Shown: positions 33,392-41,331, counted from the first letter of the stretch. The stretch: 64,000 bases of DNA from Actinomadura sp. NAK00032 (GCF_013364275.1 NZ_CP054932.1:124001-188000), one strand, 5' to 3'. Notes: generated by a model from the letters alone, not told the origin. A program made the numbers and translations.

Positions 33392-34261
33392 TCACAGACG
33401 AGGCAGTTCCCTTGCCAAGCGGTCGACGTAGGCGGGAGCCGTGAGGCGGATTGTCTCTTCTGGAACATCGCCGGTGTGCGCGTCGACGGCCATGTTGACG
33501 CCAGGTGTGGCGGCACCGCCGAAGTACTGGCGGAGAAGTGTGAATCCCTCGGAAGCGATCACCCCTACCCGAGGGTCCCGGACGAGGGCAGTAAAGGTCT
33601 CGGCTACTTCCCGGACGGGAACAGTGGCCATGATCCGGTAGACATCGCCTGCGTCCTTGTTGGTGAGGCGGTCCGGATGGGTGTGGGCCTGGGCGTGACG
33701 TTCAGCGATCTTGTAAGCCTTGGCGACCAGGAGAGCCGCGGGGCCGGCCACGTTGGCCGTCACGCTGCGCTCGTCGGCCGGGTCGAGACTGCGGATGACC
33801 ACTGGGGAGCGGTTGACGGCGCAGACCTCCAGGCCGGGCACCCACCGTGCAGTCATTTTTCCGTGTGGAGGGATCTTGGCGCTTCTGCTTCCGATCTTGT
33901 CTGCTAGTTCCTTGCCTACAAGGATGTCCAGTTCGATCGGGACGTCCTTGCCGTCTACCCGCTCGGTGCGCGCCCAGAGACCTGGCTGGTCGTCCTGTAG
34001 CAGGGTGAATCCCGCCGTCCGCAGAGCTTCGTCGACGAGCGGTTGATCATCCAGTACGGCGGGGTCGAGGCTTAGATCGGCATCGGAGGTGAAGGGAGCG
34101 TTCTGCAAAGAGGCGTCGGGTGTACGCAAGTAGACGGCTTGGGCCCCGACGACGGTGAACGCTGCAAGGTGCGGACGAAGGGCGATGAGGCCGTCGAGCA
34201 GGACTCGCCGCGATGCGATAACCAACTGGTTCCGGTCGAGGCCCTCAGGGACCTTGGCCAT
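33392..34261 (-). CDS. AbiEii-like nucleotidyltransferase (putative type IV toxin)
   Basis: A 289-residue cytoplasmic nucleotidyltransferase. VVGAQAVYLRT (about 37-47) is the substrate-binding GS-like strand; Asp60 and Asp62 in FTSDADLSL and Asp112 in IELDILVG form the metal triad; a late NKDAGDVYRI matches the conserved Lys-Asp of AbiEii/MenT-type toxins. It is encoded downstream of a wHTH protein in the order antitoxin-toxin used by AbiE systems, separated by 88 nt. The likely role is transfer of a nucleotide to tRNA or another target when unbalanced by its partner; no activity is proven. Confidence 0.75.
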   Translation of the reverse strand: MAKVPEGLDRNQLVIASRRVLLDGLIALRPHLAAFTVVGAQAVYLRTPDASLQNAPFTSDADLSLDPAVLDDQPLVDEALRTAGFTLLQDDQPGLWARTERVDGKDVPIELDILVGKELADKIGSRSAKIPPHGKMTARWVPGLEVCAVNRSPVVIRSLDPADERSVTANVAGPAALLVAKAYKIAERHAQAHTHPDRLTNKDAGDVYRIMATVPVREVAETFTALVRDPRVGVIASEGFTLLRQYFGGAATPGVNMAVDAHTGDVPEETIRLTAPAYVDRLARELPRL

Positions 34262-34349
34262 GTCCGACTCCTCCGCTTCTCTGAACCGGCCATATCCTTG
34301 CTGGTCGGCCGATGTCGTCGGCGTTCGAGCCTAGAGCCGGAGACCTTGA

Positions 34350-35477
34350 TCAAGATGGCAGTCGGTCCAACTGCCACAGAGAGGTGTTTTCCGCCATGTA
34401 GGCGAGGACGGCTTCGCCCTCTGCGGGCATCCGGCCGGGACCGGAGAGACAATCCACGGCAAGCTGGCTCAAAGCAACCCTGCGGACGCCGTTGTAGTCC
34501 GCGGTCCGCGCGAAGACCACCGGGTCGTGAGCTCGTAGGAGAAGCACATCGCCTCCCTTGTCGACCCGCAACAGGGAGAGTTCGTCTCCGATCTCGTCGG
34601 GTAGGCGCGGTGGACCAGCGGGGTGATAGAGCATCAACTGTCCGCCTACAGCCAGCGGCGCCACCGTCCGTGCGGCATATGGCCCTGTTAGGGTGATATG
34701 CCGCCTGTGCTGCTCAGGAAGCGCGCGCAGTGCCTCGAACACCGCCTCGATGCCGTTCGGAGCGACCATCCTTACGTAGGAGTTATGTCGTAGAAGGTGG
34801 TAATTCTCGGCGCGGATGCGGAGAAGTTGCGACCAATCCACAGACGTGATGGTTCGGCCCTCGCGGCGGATCAGCAGCTGGTCCGCCATGGTGTCGAGAA
34901 GCCGTGAGACATAAGGCAGGCTGAGTCCGGCGGTACCGGCGAGCTCTGCGGCGCGGTAGGGCGGGGCGACATCAGCGAGTAGCCGGACAAGTCGGCCAGC
35001 CTTGATCCCGGCCAGAGTCACCTTGCCGCTCTTGGCGGTCCTGTGCGGAGAGCGGCTCGCGCCTTGCGTGAAGATGGCGATGGCCGGTCGCGTGATACGC
35101 AGCGCCGCGTTGCCGGTCAGGTCGATGTACCCGATGCCGTACTCGCGTAGGAGCGCCTGGACGCGCGGTGAGATCCAGGGGGCGATCACCACAAGGTTCG
35201 TGTAGTGGTTCACTTGCCGCAGCAGGCTCCACTTGGGCAGCAACTGCTCCTCTACCATGCGGGCCGAAACGCTCGTCTTCACATCGATCATCAACTGCGT
35301 CAGGACGCTGTCGCCGTCCGCCTTCACTTCGACCAAGGCGTCCAGGGGCCGGTCCCCCCGGGCCTCCTGCGTGTGCGGCTGGACGGTGACCTGCCAGCCG
35401 GAGCCGAGAAGGTCGCGCAAGACTGTCAGCCCCTGCTCAAGGAGCGAGTCCGGAGTCAAGTCGTTGTCGAGGCTCAC
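34350..35477 (-). CDS. AbiEi-like wHTH protein with nuclease-like N-terminal domain
   Basis: A 375-residue protein. GTG 35477 is the chosen start, after AGGA; the 50-codon upstream extension reads through the repeat array. The N-terminal part has a PD-(D/E)xK-like pattern, DALVEVKAD followed by MIDVKTS, and VVIAPWISPRVQALLREYGI with GYIDLTGNAALR. A wHTH follows (YRAAELAGTAGLSLPYVSRL, then DTMADQLLIRREG), then an alpha/beta C-terminus. Position before the nucleotidyltransferase suggests an antitoxin/autorepressor, but it is much larger than standard AbiEi and may be enzymatic. Confidence 0.6.
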   Translation of the reverse strand: MSLDNDLTPDSLLEQGLTVLRDLLGSGWQVTVQPHTQEARGDRPLDALVEVKADGDSVLTQLMIDVKTSVSARMVEEQLLPKWSLLRQVNHYTNLVVIAPWISPRVQALLREYGIGYIDLTGNAALRITRPAIAIFTQGASRSPHRTAKSGKVTLAGIKAGRLVRLLADVAPPYRAAELAGTAGLSLPYVSRLLDTMADQLLIRREGRTITSVDWSQLLRIRAENYHLLRHNSYVRMVAPNGIEAVFEALRALPEQHRRHITLTGPYAARTVAPLAVGGQLMLYHPAGPPRLPDEIGDELSLLRVDKGGDVLLLRAHDPVVFARTADYNGVRRVALSQLAVDCLSGPGRMPAEGEAVLAYMAENTSLWQLDRLPS

Positions 35478-35515
35478 CTTGCCATCCTGACACGTGGGAT
35501 CCAACACATCCAAGC

Positions 35516-35596
35516 AAACTTGCCTGAAGGGCCAACTTTCTTCAATCACGCAAGTTGCCGATTCAGGCAAGTTTGCCTTGGCCCAGACTTGCCTGA
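35516..35596. promoter_or_regulatory. Inverted-repeat array upstream of the AbiE-like operon
   Basis: AAACTTGCCTGAA (35516-35528) and its exact reverse complement TTCAGGCAAGTTT (35562-35574) flank a 33-nt spacer; a third unit ACTTGCCTGA lies at 35587-35596, with further CAAGTTG/CAACTTG half-sites. This looks like a multi-site operator for the wHTH protein encoded just downstream. Confidence 0.7.
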
Positions 35597-35629
35597 TGTG
35601 AGCAACTTGAGGTTCTGTGCAAGTCACGA

Positions 35630-35659
35630 GTCAGGCCCCGGCGGGTGCCGGGGCCTGAC
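35630..35659 (-). terminator. Terminator after the SSI-like lipoprotein gene
   Basis: A perfect 13-bp stem (GTCAGGCCCCGGC / GCCGGGGCCTGAC) with a 4-nt loop lies 45 nt beyond the end of the lipoprotein gene and insulates it from the AbiE-like promoter. Confidence 0.75.
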
Positions 35660-35704
35660 GTGTGGCGGATGCCGGAGAACCTAGCCGGAACGGGGAGGGC
35701 TGGT

Positions 35705-36166
35705 TCAGCGGACCTTGGGGACGTTGCCGAAGACGGGGGCCACTTGCGTCCAGCGGTGGAGCTGGCAGCCGTCCTGGCGGGTGAACTTGGTGTCGATGTT
35801 CTCGTCCTGCCAGCTGCCCTTGACCGTGGCGATCTCAGGGCCGCCGTAGATCTTGGTGCACATCTGGTCCTTCGGGACGGGCTTGAAGGGTTCCTTGGCC
35901 TTGGTCAGGGCCGCGCACGCGTCGGCGGCCTTCGGATGGGTACCGCCTGGAGGATCGCAGGTCAGCGTCCAGGTCTTGGCGGGGGCCTCCGCGGAGGCCT
36001 TGACGGTGATGGTGAGCGTGTCCGCCGGGGTGCCGGAAGGCTGCACGGACGTGGCGCCCGAAGGCTCCGCGGCGGGATTTCCGTTGGCCTGTTCGTCACC
36101 GCAGGCGGCCAGGGTCAGGAGCATGGCCACGCCCGGCGCGGCGAACAGGAGCGTCCGATACCGCAT
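35705..36166 (-). CDS. SSI-like subtilisin-inhibitor lipoprotein
   Basis: A 153-residue lipoprotein with lipobox LAAC (Cys22). The mature domain follows the Streptomyces subtilisin inhibitor pattern: TLTCDPPGGTHPKAADAC, then QMCTKIYGGP with the reactive loop, and DGCQLHRW at the end, giving the two family disulfides. Alignment to the SSI loop puts P1 at Lys105, which points to trypsin-like protease targets instead of subtilisin. It should sit on the outer face of the membrane and block secreted proteases. Confidence 0.82.
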   Translation of the reverse strand: MRYRTLLFAAPGVAMLLTLAACGDEQANGNPAAEPSGATSVQPSGTPADTLTITVKASAEAPAKTWTLTCDPPGGTHPKAADACAALTKAKEPFKPVPKDQMCTKIYGGPEIATVKGSWQDENIDTKFTRQDGCQLHRWTQVAPVFGNVPKVR

Positions 36167-36212
36167 GCGTGATTCGACGCGGGGCCGGTTCGCGCGGTTC
36201 CATGGGGGTGTG

Positions 36213-36548
36213 ATGAATTTCGGGGAAGACGTGCCGGCGGTCGGCGCCGCCGACGTCCCGCAGGACGGCTACCTGCTGGACGTCCGGGAGCAGGACGAGT
36301 GGGACGCCGGGCACGCGCCCGAGGCGGTCCACATTCCGATGCGGCAGCTGGGCGACCGGGCCGGGGAGGTGCCGCGCGACCGGGAGGTCTTCGTGATCTG
36401 CCGGTCCGGGGCGCGGTCGGCGCAGGTGACGGTGGCGCTCAACCAGGCGGGCTGGCTGGCGAAGAACGTCGACGGCGGGATGAAGGGCTGGGCGGAGGCC
36501 GGGCGTCCCATGGAGGGCGCGGGCGACGGTCCGCCGTTCGTCGCGTGA
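36213..36548 (+). CDS. Rhodanese-like sulfurtransferase
   Basis: A 111-residue single rhodanese domain starting at ATG 36213. It contains YLLDVREQDEWDAGHAPEAV, the catalytic loop VICRSGARS with the active Cys, and the closing NVDGGMKGWAEAGRPM. It transfers sulfur from thiosulfate or a protein persulfide. The gene is divergent from the SSI-like gene by 46 bp and ends before a hairpin at 36562-36575. Confidence 0.92.
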   Translation: MNFGEDVPAVGAADVPQDGYLLDVREQDEWDAGHAPEAVHIPMRQLGDRAGEVPRDREVFVICRSGARSAQVTVALNQAGWLAKNVDGGMKGWAEAGRPMEGAGDGPPFVA

Positions 36549-36561
36549 TCCGTACCGTATG

Positions 36562-36575
36562 CCCCCTTCTGGGGG
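36562..36575 (+). terminator. Short hairpin after the rhodanese gene
   Basis: CCCCCTTCTGGGGG forms a 5-bp GC stem with a TTCT loop, 13 nt after the stop and upstream of the TPP riboswitch. It is a weak terminator candidate. Confidence 0.4.
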
Positions 36576-36610
36576 ACGACGGGCGGTTGTACGATCAGGT
36601 CTGACCGATA

Positions 36611-36705
36611 ACCGCGGGAGCTCGGGCCACAAGCCGGGCTGAGAGGGCGGCCAGCAGGGCGCCGCCGACCGCATGAACCTGTCCGGGTAATGCCGGCGTA
36701 GGGAG
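36611..36705 (+). promoter_or_regulatory. TPP (thi-box) riboswitch
   Basis: The sequence matches the conserved TPP aptamer: GCGGGAGCTCGG, GGGCTGAGAGGG, CCGACCGCATGAACCTG and GGGTAATGCCGGCGTAGGGA in order, with P1-P5 able to pair. The final GGGAG is the ribosome binding site of the next gene, so TPP binding would block translation initiation. Confidence 0.95.
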
Positions 36706-36713
36706 TGTGTCCC

Positions 36714-38084
36714 GTGACGTCCGACGTCGAACGGCGCCCTGAGGGCAAGCGGCCCGCCGATGAGGCCCCCTTCACCCTCGATGAGCCCGCCCCCAAGGTC
36801 CTCGGGTTCTGGGACCAGAGCGCCTTCTGGGCCAACCTGGGCGTCAGCCTCCTGGCCTTCTCCGGCGCCTACACCGTCCTGGCGCCGGACGCGGACGGCA
36901 AGCCGACCATCTCCATCATGGCGGGCATCGTCGCGATGGCCGTCGGGACGGCGCTCGGCGGGCTGATGCTCGGCCTCGCCGCCGTCCCCGGCGCCCGCAC
37001 CGGGCAGCCCGCGATGGTGCTGCTGCGCGGCCTGTTCGGCGCCCGGCTGTCGTACGCGCCGACGATCCTGAACATCGCGCAGCTCATCGGCTGGGGGACG
37101 TTCGAGCTGATCGTCATCGCGGACGCGGCCCGCGAGCTGTGGGACGGCGTGCCGCGCTGGGGCTACGTCGTCGCCGCCGGCGCGATCACGACCGTGCTGA
37201 CGGTGTGGCCGCTCGGCTCGGTGCGGCTGCTGCGCCGGTACGTGACCGTCGCGGTGGGCATCGCGCTGGTCTACTTCTACGTGGAGCTCGTCCGGCAGCC
37301 GCTGCCCGACCTGTCGGAGGGCTCGTGGGGCGGCTTCTGGATCGGCGCGGACGCCGCGCTCGCGGTGTCGATCTCGTGGGTGCCGGTCGCCGCCGACTAC
37401 ACCCGGCACTCGCGGACGGAGCGGGCGGCGTTCGGCGCGGCGTCCGTCGGCTACTCGGTCACGCAGATCATCGCCTACGTCCTCGGCCTGCTGGCGCTCG
37501 CGCTGGTCGCGGGCGACAGCACCAGGATCTTCGACCCGTTCCTCGGCGCCACGCTCGGCGTGGTCTTCTTCGCGATCTTCGTGCTGCGGGAGGCGGACCA
37601 GTCGTTCGCCGACACCTACTCCACCGCCGTGTCGATCCAGAACCTGTTCCCGCGCGCCGACCGCCGGGTGCTGAGCGTCACGCTCGGCGCCGGCGTCACC
37701 GTCCTCGCACTGGTGCTGGACATCGGCGACTACGCGGGCTTCCTGACGCTGATCGGATCGGTGTTCGTGCCGATGCTGGGCGTCCTCGCCGCCGACTTCT
37801 TCCTCGGCCGCCGCCGGGCCGCGGGCGGCAAGGAGGCCGGGCTGGACGGGTGGGACGTGTCGCGGCGGGCGCCGTCCCGCTGGGGGATGATCGCGGCCTG
37901 GGCGGTCGGGTTCGCGGCCTACCAGCTGATCAACCCGGGCACGGTCGAGCACTGGGCGGACTTCTGGCGGGACGTCCAGGAGGCGGTGCACTTCACGCCG
38001 CAGAGCTGGATGAGCGCCTCGCTGCTGTCGTTCCTGGTCGCGGGTGCGGCCGCGCTCATCATCGGGAGGCTTACCAGGCGGTAG
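36714..38084 (+). CDS. cytX: NCS1 transporter, probable hydroxymethylpyrimidine permease
   Basis: A 456-residue membrane protein with about 12 helices, starting at GTG 36714 right behind the riboswitch. NCS1 features include LGFWDQSAFWANLGVSLLAF in helix 1, the GARTGQPAMVLLRGLFG loop, and the SWVPVAADYTRHSR segment in the middle. Members import nucleobases, cytosine or thiamine precursors by cation symport. Control by a TPP riboswitch points to CytX, which imports the HMP moiety of thiamine. It may feed TenA-based salvage. Confidence 0.9.
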   Translation: MTSDVERRPEGKRPADEAPFTLDEPAPKVLGFWDQSAFWANLGVSLLAFSGAYTVLAPDADGKPTISIMAGIVAMAVGTALGGLMLGLAAVPGARTGQPAMVLLRGLFGARLSYAPTILNIAQLIGWGTFELIVIADAARELWDGVPRWGYVVAAGAITTVLTVWPLGSVRLLRRYVTVAVGIALVYFYVELVRQPLPDLSEGSWGGFWIGADAALAVSISWVPVAADYTRHSRTERAAFGAASVGYSVTQIIAYVLGLLALALVAGDSTRIFDPFLGATLGVVFFAIFVLREADQSFADTYSTAVSIQNLFPRADRRVLSVTLGAGVTVLALVLDIGDYAGFLTLIGSVFVPMLGVLAADFFLGRRRAAGGKEAGLDGWDVSRRAPSRWGMIAAWAVGFAAYQLINPGTVEHWADFWRDVQEAVHFTPQSWMSASLLSFLVAGAAALIIGRLTRR

Positions 38085-38102
38085 CCTTACCAGAAGGTAA
38101 GG
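38085..38102 (+). terminator. Hairpin directly after the cytX stop
   Basis: CCTTACC-AGAA-GGTAAGG is a perfect 7-bp stem with a 4-nt loop starting right after the TAG. It is a probable terminator; the low-GC stem could also be an operator for the histidine kinase gene 58 bp further on. Confidence 0.5.
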
Positions 38103-38160
38103 TTCCCCTGGCAATTTTCGATGCAAGTTACCCGGCGCCGCGCCGGAGTCCGGTGGCACG

Positions 38161-40167
38161 ATGACAGACGTGTACGAACACGTCCACGATCCGATCGCGC
38201 GGGCCGTCATCGAGAGCGCCGCCGACGCGATCGTGGCGGTGGACCAGCGGCACCGGGTCACGGTGTGGAACCCGGCGGCCGAGCGCATGTTCGGCTGGAG
38301 CGCCGCGGAGATGATCGGGCGCGTCCCGCCGATCGTCCCGCACGAGCTGAAGGCCGAGCACAACGCCGTCCAGGAGCGGCTGCTCACCCGGCCCGCCGGG
38401 CCGGGCGACAGCGGGCAGATCTCGATCGCCACCCGCCGCTTCCACCGCGACGGCCGCCTCATCGACGTGCGCATCGACACCAGCCTGCTGCAGGACCCGA
38501 GCGGCACGCTGCTCGGCTGGGTGGGGGTGTACCACCCGGTCGAGGAGGACGAGATCGTCCAGCACCACATGACCGAGCGGGCCCGGCTCGTCCGGCGGCT
38601 GAACGACATCGTCGCCGACCTGAACGCCGAGCTGGACCTGAACGTCGTCCTCGACCGGATCACCACCGCGCTGATCGAGCTGACCGGAGCCGACGCGGGC
38701 GGGTTCGTCCGGATCGAGGGGGAGCGGCTGCGGCTGGTCAGCATGACCGGGCTGCCTGAGCACATGAGCGACCGCACCGCCGAGCTGCGGTCGAGCCTCG
38801 TCGGGGAGCTGCTGCGGTCCGGCAAGACCGTCAAGCTCGCGACCGGCGCGCAGCGCCTCGGCGACCTGATCTGGTCCGAGCTGCCCGGCCTGCACACGAT
38901 CGCGCTCGGCCTGTCCTACCTGCAGAACCGGCCGTACGGCGCGCTCTACGCGCTGTTCTCCGGCAGCAAGGCCGGGCACACCGAGCTGGAGCTGCTGGAG
39001 CTGCTCGCCGGGCACGCCGGCGTCGCGGTCGGCAACGCCGTCGCGTACGCGGAGGTCGTCCGGCAGCGGGCGCACGAGCGCGCGGTGATCGACTCCAGCG
39101 CGGACGGCATCGCCGTGCTCGACCACGACCTCGTCGTCCGGCAGTGGAACCCGGCCGCGCACGCGCTCACCGGCGTCCCACCGGAGGAGGCGATCGGCCG
39201 CCCGCTGCCGTTCGGCATGCCCGCGCTCGGCGAGATGCTCACGTTCCGGCTGGAGTCGGGGACGTGGCTGAACGTCCTCGCCGCCGAGATCGAGGAGACC
39301 GGCGAGCTGGTCGTCGACTTCCGCGACGTGTCCGAGGCGAAGGCCCTCGAAGAGGCCAAGGACCTGTTCCTCGCCACCACCAGCCACGAGCTGCGCACCC
39401 CGATCACGGTCGTGCAGGGCTTCGCGTCCACCCTGGTCAACCGGTGGGACGAGCTGGCCGACACCGACCGCCGCACCGCCGTCGCCACCATCGCCGAGCG
39501 CGCCCAGTCCCTCGCCCGCCTCGTCGAGCACCTGCTGCTCGGCTCCCGGGCCGGCGCCGACGAGCTGGCCGTGACGATCGAGCCGTTCGACCTGAGCCGG
39601 GTGCTGGAGGGCGTCGTCGCCGGATTCCGGTCGCTGTCGCCGCTGCACCGCGTGGAGCTGGAGATCGCGCCCGACCTGCCGCCGTGCCGGGGGGACGCGA
39701 TGGCGACCGACATCGTGCTCGGGCAGCTGCTGGAGAACGCGTTCAAGTACTCGCCGGACGGCGGGACGGTCAGCGTCCACGCCCATCCCGAGGGCGCCGA
39801 CATCGTGGTGCGGGTGGTGGACGAGGGAGTCGGCATCCCGGCCGGCGACCATGAGCGGATCTTCGAGCGGTTCGTGCAGGGCGACTCCGGCGACCGCCGC
39901 CGCTTCGGCGGCATCGGGCTCGGGCTGTACATCGTCAAACGGCTGACGGAGGCACAGGGCGGGAGAATCTCAGCTCATCCGGCCGAACGTGAGGGATCTC
40001 ACATTAAAGCGGACAACGTCACCGCAAGTGGTGACGTGCCGGAAATGGAACGGACCATAAGCCGTCCGTCCACGCTCCTGCGGACCGCGCCCGGACGCGG
40101 ACCCGCAGGTGGCGCGCGTGCGGGCGAGGGCACGTGCATGCGGCTCGTGCTGCGCGCCGACCGCTGA
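38161..40167 (+). CDS. PAS-GAF-PAS sensor histidine kinase with C-terminal insertion
   Basis: A 668-residue cytoplasmic kinase without membrane helices. Domain order: PAS (about 10-125; AIVAVDQRHRVTVWNPAAER), GAF (about 155-305), a second PAS (about 310-390; GIAVLDHDLVVRQWNPAAHA), HisKA with SHELRTP (His409), and HATPase with NAFKYSP, DEGVGIP and GIGLGLYIVKRL. The expected end RAGEGTCMRLVLR is displaced by about 44 residues (about 607-650) of unrelated sequence, an in-frame insertion. No response regulator gene is adjacent. It may sense redox or light-related ligands via PAS/GAF. Confidence 0.87.
   Translation: MTDVYEHVHDPIARAVIESAADAIVAVDQRHRVTVWNPAAERMFGWSAAEMIGRVPPIVPHELKAEHNAVQERLLTRPAGPGDSGQISIATRRFHRDGRLIDVRIDTSLLQDPSGTLLGWVGVYHPVEEDEIVQHHMTERARLVRRLNDIVADLNAELDLNVVLDRITTALIELTGADAGGFVRIEGERLRLVSMTGLPEHMSDRTAELRSSLVGELLRSGKTVKLATGAQRLGDLIWSELPGLHTIALGLSYLQNRPYGALYALFSGSKAGHTELELLELLAGHAGVAVGNAVAYAEVVRQRAHERAVIDSSADGIAVLDHDLVVRQWNPAAHALTGVPPEEAIGRPLPFGMPALGEMLTFRLESGTWLNVLAAEIEETGELVVDFRDVSEAKALEEAKDLFLATTSHELRTPITVVQGFASTLVNRWDELADTDRRTAVATIAERAQSLARLVEHLLLGSRAGADELAVTIEPFDLSRVLEGVVAGFRSLSPLHRVELEIAPDLPPCRGDAMATDIVLGQLLENAFKYSPDGGTVSVHAHPEGADIVVRVVDEGVGIPAGDHERIFERFVQGDSGDRRRFGGIGLGLYIVKRLTEAQGGRISAHPAEREGSHIKADNVTASGDVPEMERTISRPSTLLRTAPGRGPAGGARAGEGTCMRLVLRADR
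39979..40112. other. In-frame insertion with hairpins in the histidine kinase gene
   Basis: Lower-GC sequence splits the last kinase motif: GGRISAH lies before it and ARAGEGTCMRLVLR after it. It contains small inverted repeats: GTGAGGGATCTCAC (39989-40002) and an 8-bp stem ACGTCACC/GGTGACGT with a 6-nt loop (40016-40037). The length is about 134 nt and the frame is kept. No terminal repeats or target duplication were seen. Confidence 0.5.
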
Positions 40168-40547
40168 CCCGGATTGGTTACTCACCGTGACGACACTCCC
40201 TCGGGTGCGGCCTGGTGACACCGTTGTGACCTGGGCGTTCGGCGGTCTCGATGGGTGGCAACCTTGGCTGGTGCGAGAAAGTACGGTGACCGCAGGGTGT
40301 GATGGACGAAACGCGCGCGGGAGGAGTAAGTCCGCCGTTGGCTGGATAGATCCTTTGATGGTTGCCGTTGGTGACGAGATTCCGTTCCGGGGGTGATCAC
40401 CGTGACCGGACGGCCGGTGACTCGTTGTGCAGGTGGTGACCTGGATGGCCCGGGTTTCCGGCCCTGGCCATCAGGGCATTTCGGTCGTACCGGAAGAGCG
40501 GCGACGGGACTCGTCCGAGTAGCGGAACCAGGGGGAGGTGAGGGCGT
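40168..40547. other. 380-nt non-coding region upstream of the RsbW-like gene
   Basis: No convincing ORF or known RNA family is seen. A 7-bp stem GATGGCC/GGCCATC lies at 40444-40472, and a strong Shine-Dalgarno GGGGGAGG at 40531-40538 precedes the next gene. The region has lower GC than the flanking genes and may hold a long 5' leader. Confidence 0.4.
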
Positions 40548-41084
40548 CTGAGCGTCGTACTGCTGCCACACGCACCGTCCAGCGTCGCGGTCGCCCGAAG
40601 GCGCCTCAGCTCGGAGCTGGTCGACTCGGGGGTCTACGAATCCATCGTGGACGACGCCAGCGTCATCGTCAGCGAACTCATCAGCAACGCCCTCCGCCAC
40701 GCCCGCCCGCTCCCGTCCGGCGACGTCCGGGTCTGCTGGCTGCGCCGCGGCGACATCCTCGAAGTCGAGGTCAGCGACGGCGGCGCGATGACCGAACCGC
40801 GCCGGGGCCCGGGCACGCTCTCCTCGCTCGGCGGCCGCGGCCTCGGCATCGTCGAGGCCCTGTCCGACGGCTGGGGCGTGCGCCACGAGGAGGGCGCCAC
40901 CACGGTGTGGGCCGTCCTGCGTGCGCCCAGGTCAGCGGAGGACAACGGCCGCGCCGCCCCCGCCGGGATGCACGCCGTCGTGCCCGATCTGTCCGACTTT
41001 CCAGACCTGCTGGACGAGCCGGACGAAGATCTGTGCAACAGAAGTAGGAATGGAAGTGCCCCAAGCGGGGCATATCCGGCATAA
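40548..41084 (+). CDS. RsbW-like ATP-binding (HATPase_c_2) regulator
   Basis: A 178-residue protein with the anti-sigma serine-kinase ATPase fold: VIVSELISNALRHARPLPSG (N-box), VEVSDGGAM and a GGRGLGIVEALSDGWG loop. The conserved N-terminal strand VVLLPHAPSSVAVARRRLSS is in frame upstream of the first GTG (40647); the only possible start there is CTG 40548, nine bases after GGGGGAGG. The tail is acidic. It is expected to bind or phosphorylate an anti-sigma antagonist (a STAS protein is at 51995). A strong terminator follows. Confidence 0.8.
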   Translation: MSVVLLPHAPSSVAVARRRLSSELVDSGVYESIVDDASVIVSELISNALRHARPLPSGDVRVCWLRRGDILEVEVSDGGAMTEPRRGPGTLSSLGGRGLGIVEALSDGWGVRHEEGATTVWAVLRAPRSAEDNGRAAPAGMHAVVPDLSDFPDLLDEPDEDLCNRSRNGSAPSGAYPA

Positions 41085-41133
41085 GAGGGCCCCGCCTGGT
41101 AGGAACCCCGCCCGACCTTGTATGGTCCTCCCA

Positions 41134-41190
41134 AGCTCGGGCGCTGTCGTGCCCCCGTCGACACCGCCCGAGCTCTATTAATTTTTTTTT
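41134..41190 (+). terminator. Strong intrinsic terminator
   Basis: Two 16-nt arms (41134-41149 and 41159-41174) pair with one mismatch around the loop TGCCCCCGT, and a run of nine to ten T follows at 41182-41190. This is a canonical Rho-independent terminator, unusual for such GC-rich DNA. Confidence 0.85.
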
Positions 41191-41192
41191 CT

Positions 41193-41331
41193 CTCGGCGT
41201 CAGGCGCTGGGGCGCCTTCCTTCAACGAGAAAAACGGCGATCGCTGCATCGCTTCGGCTCGCCTTGCGGCTCGCTTCGCGATCAGGTTTCTTGCTTCGCT
41301 CGTAACCTGCCTTCGGTCGCGATCGCAACGT
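41193..41331 (+). repeat. Dispersed repeat, copy A
   Basis: About 140 bp, very similar (by eye about 80% identical) to the reverse complement of 46725-46862. It shares GGCGATCGCTGCATCGCT, CGGCTCGCCTTGCGGCTCGC and GCGATCGCAACG blocks and can fold on itself through GATCGC/GCGATC. No ORF or transposase lies in it. The remaining 41332-41648 holds no gene or recognised signal. Confidence 0.75.

Noticed and set aside
35478..35627. Longer start for the AbiEi-like protein
   Set aside because: The extra 50 codons are the translation of the inverted-repeat operator array; GTG 35477 with AGGA upstream is better.
36096..38897. A 933-codon minus-strand frame
   Set aside because: It lies antisense to the rhodanese, the TPP riboswitch, cytX and the histidine kinase and has low-complexity Arg/Ser composition, typical of a shadow frame.
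40109..40396. A 95-codon frame after the histidine kinase
   Set aside because: No ribosome binding site, no conserved motif, and it overlaps the kinase end; treated as non-coding.
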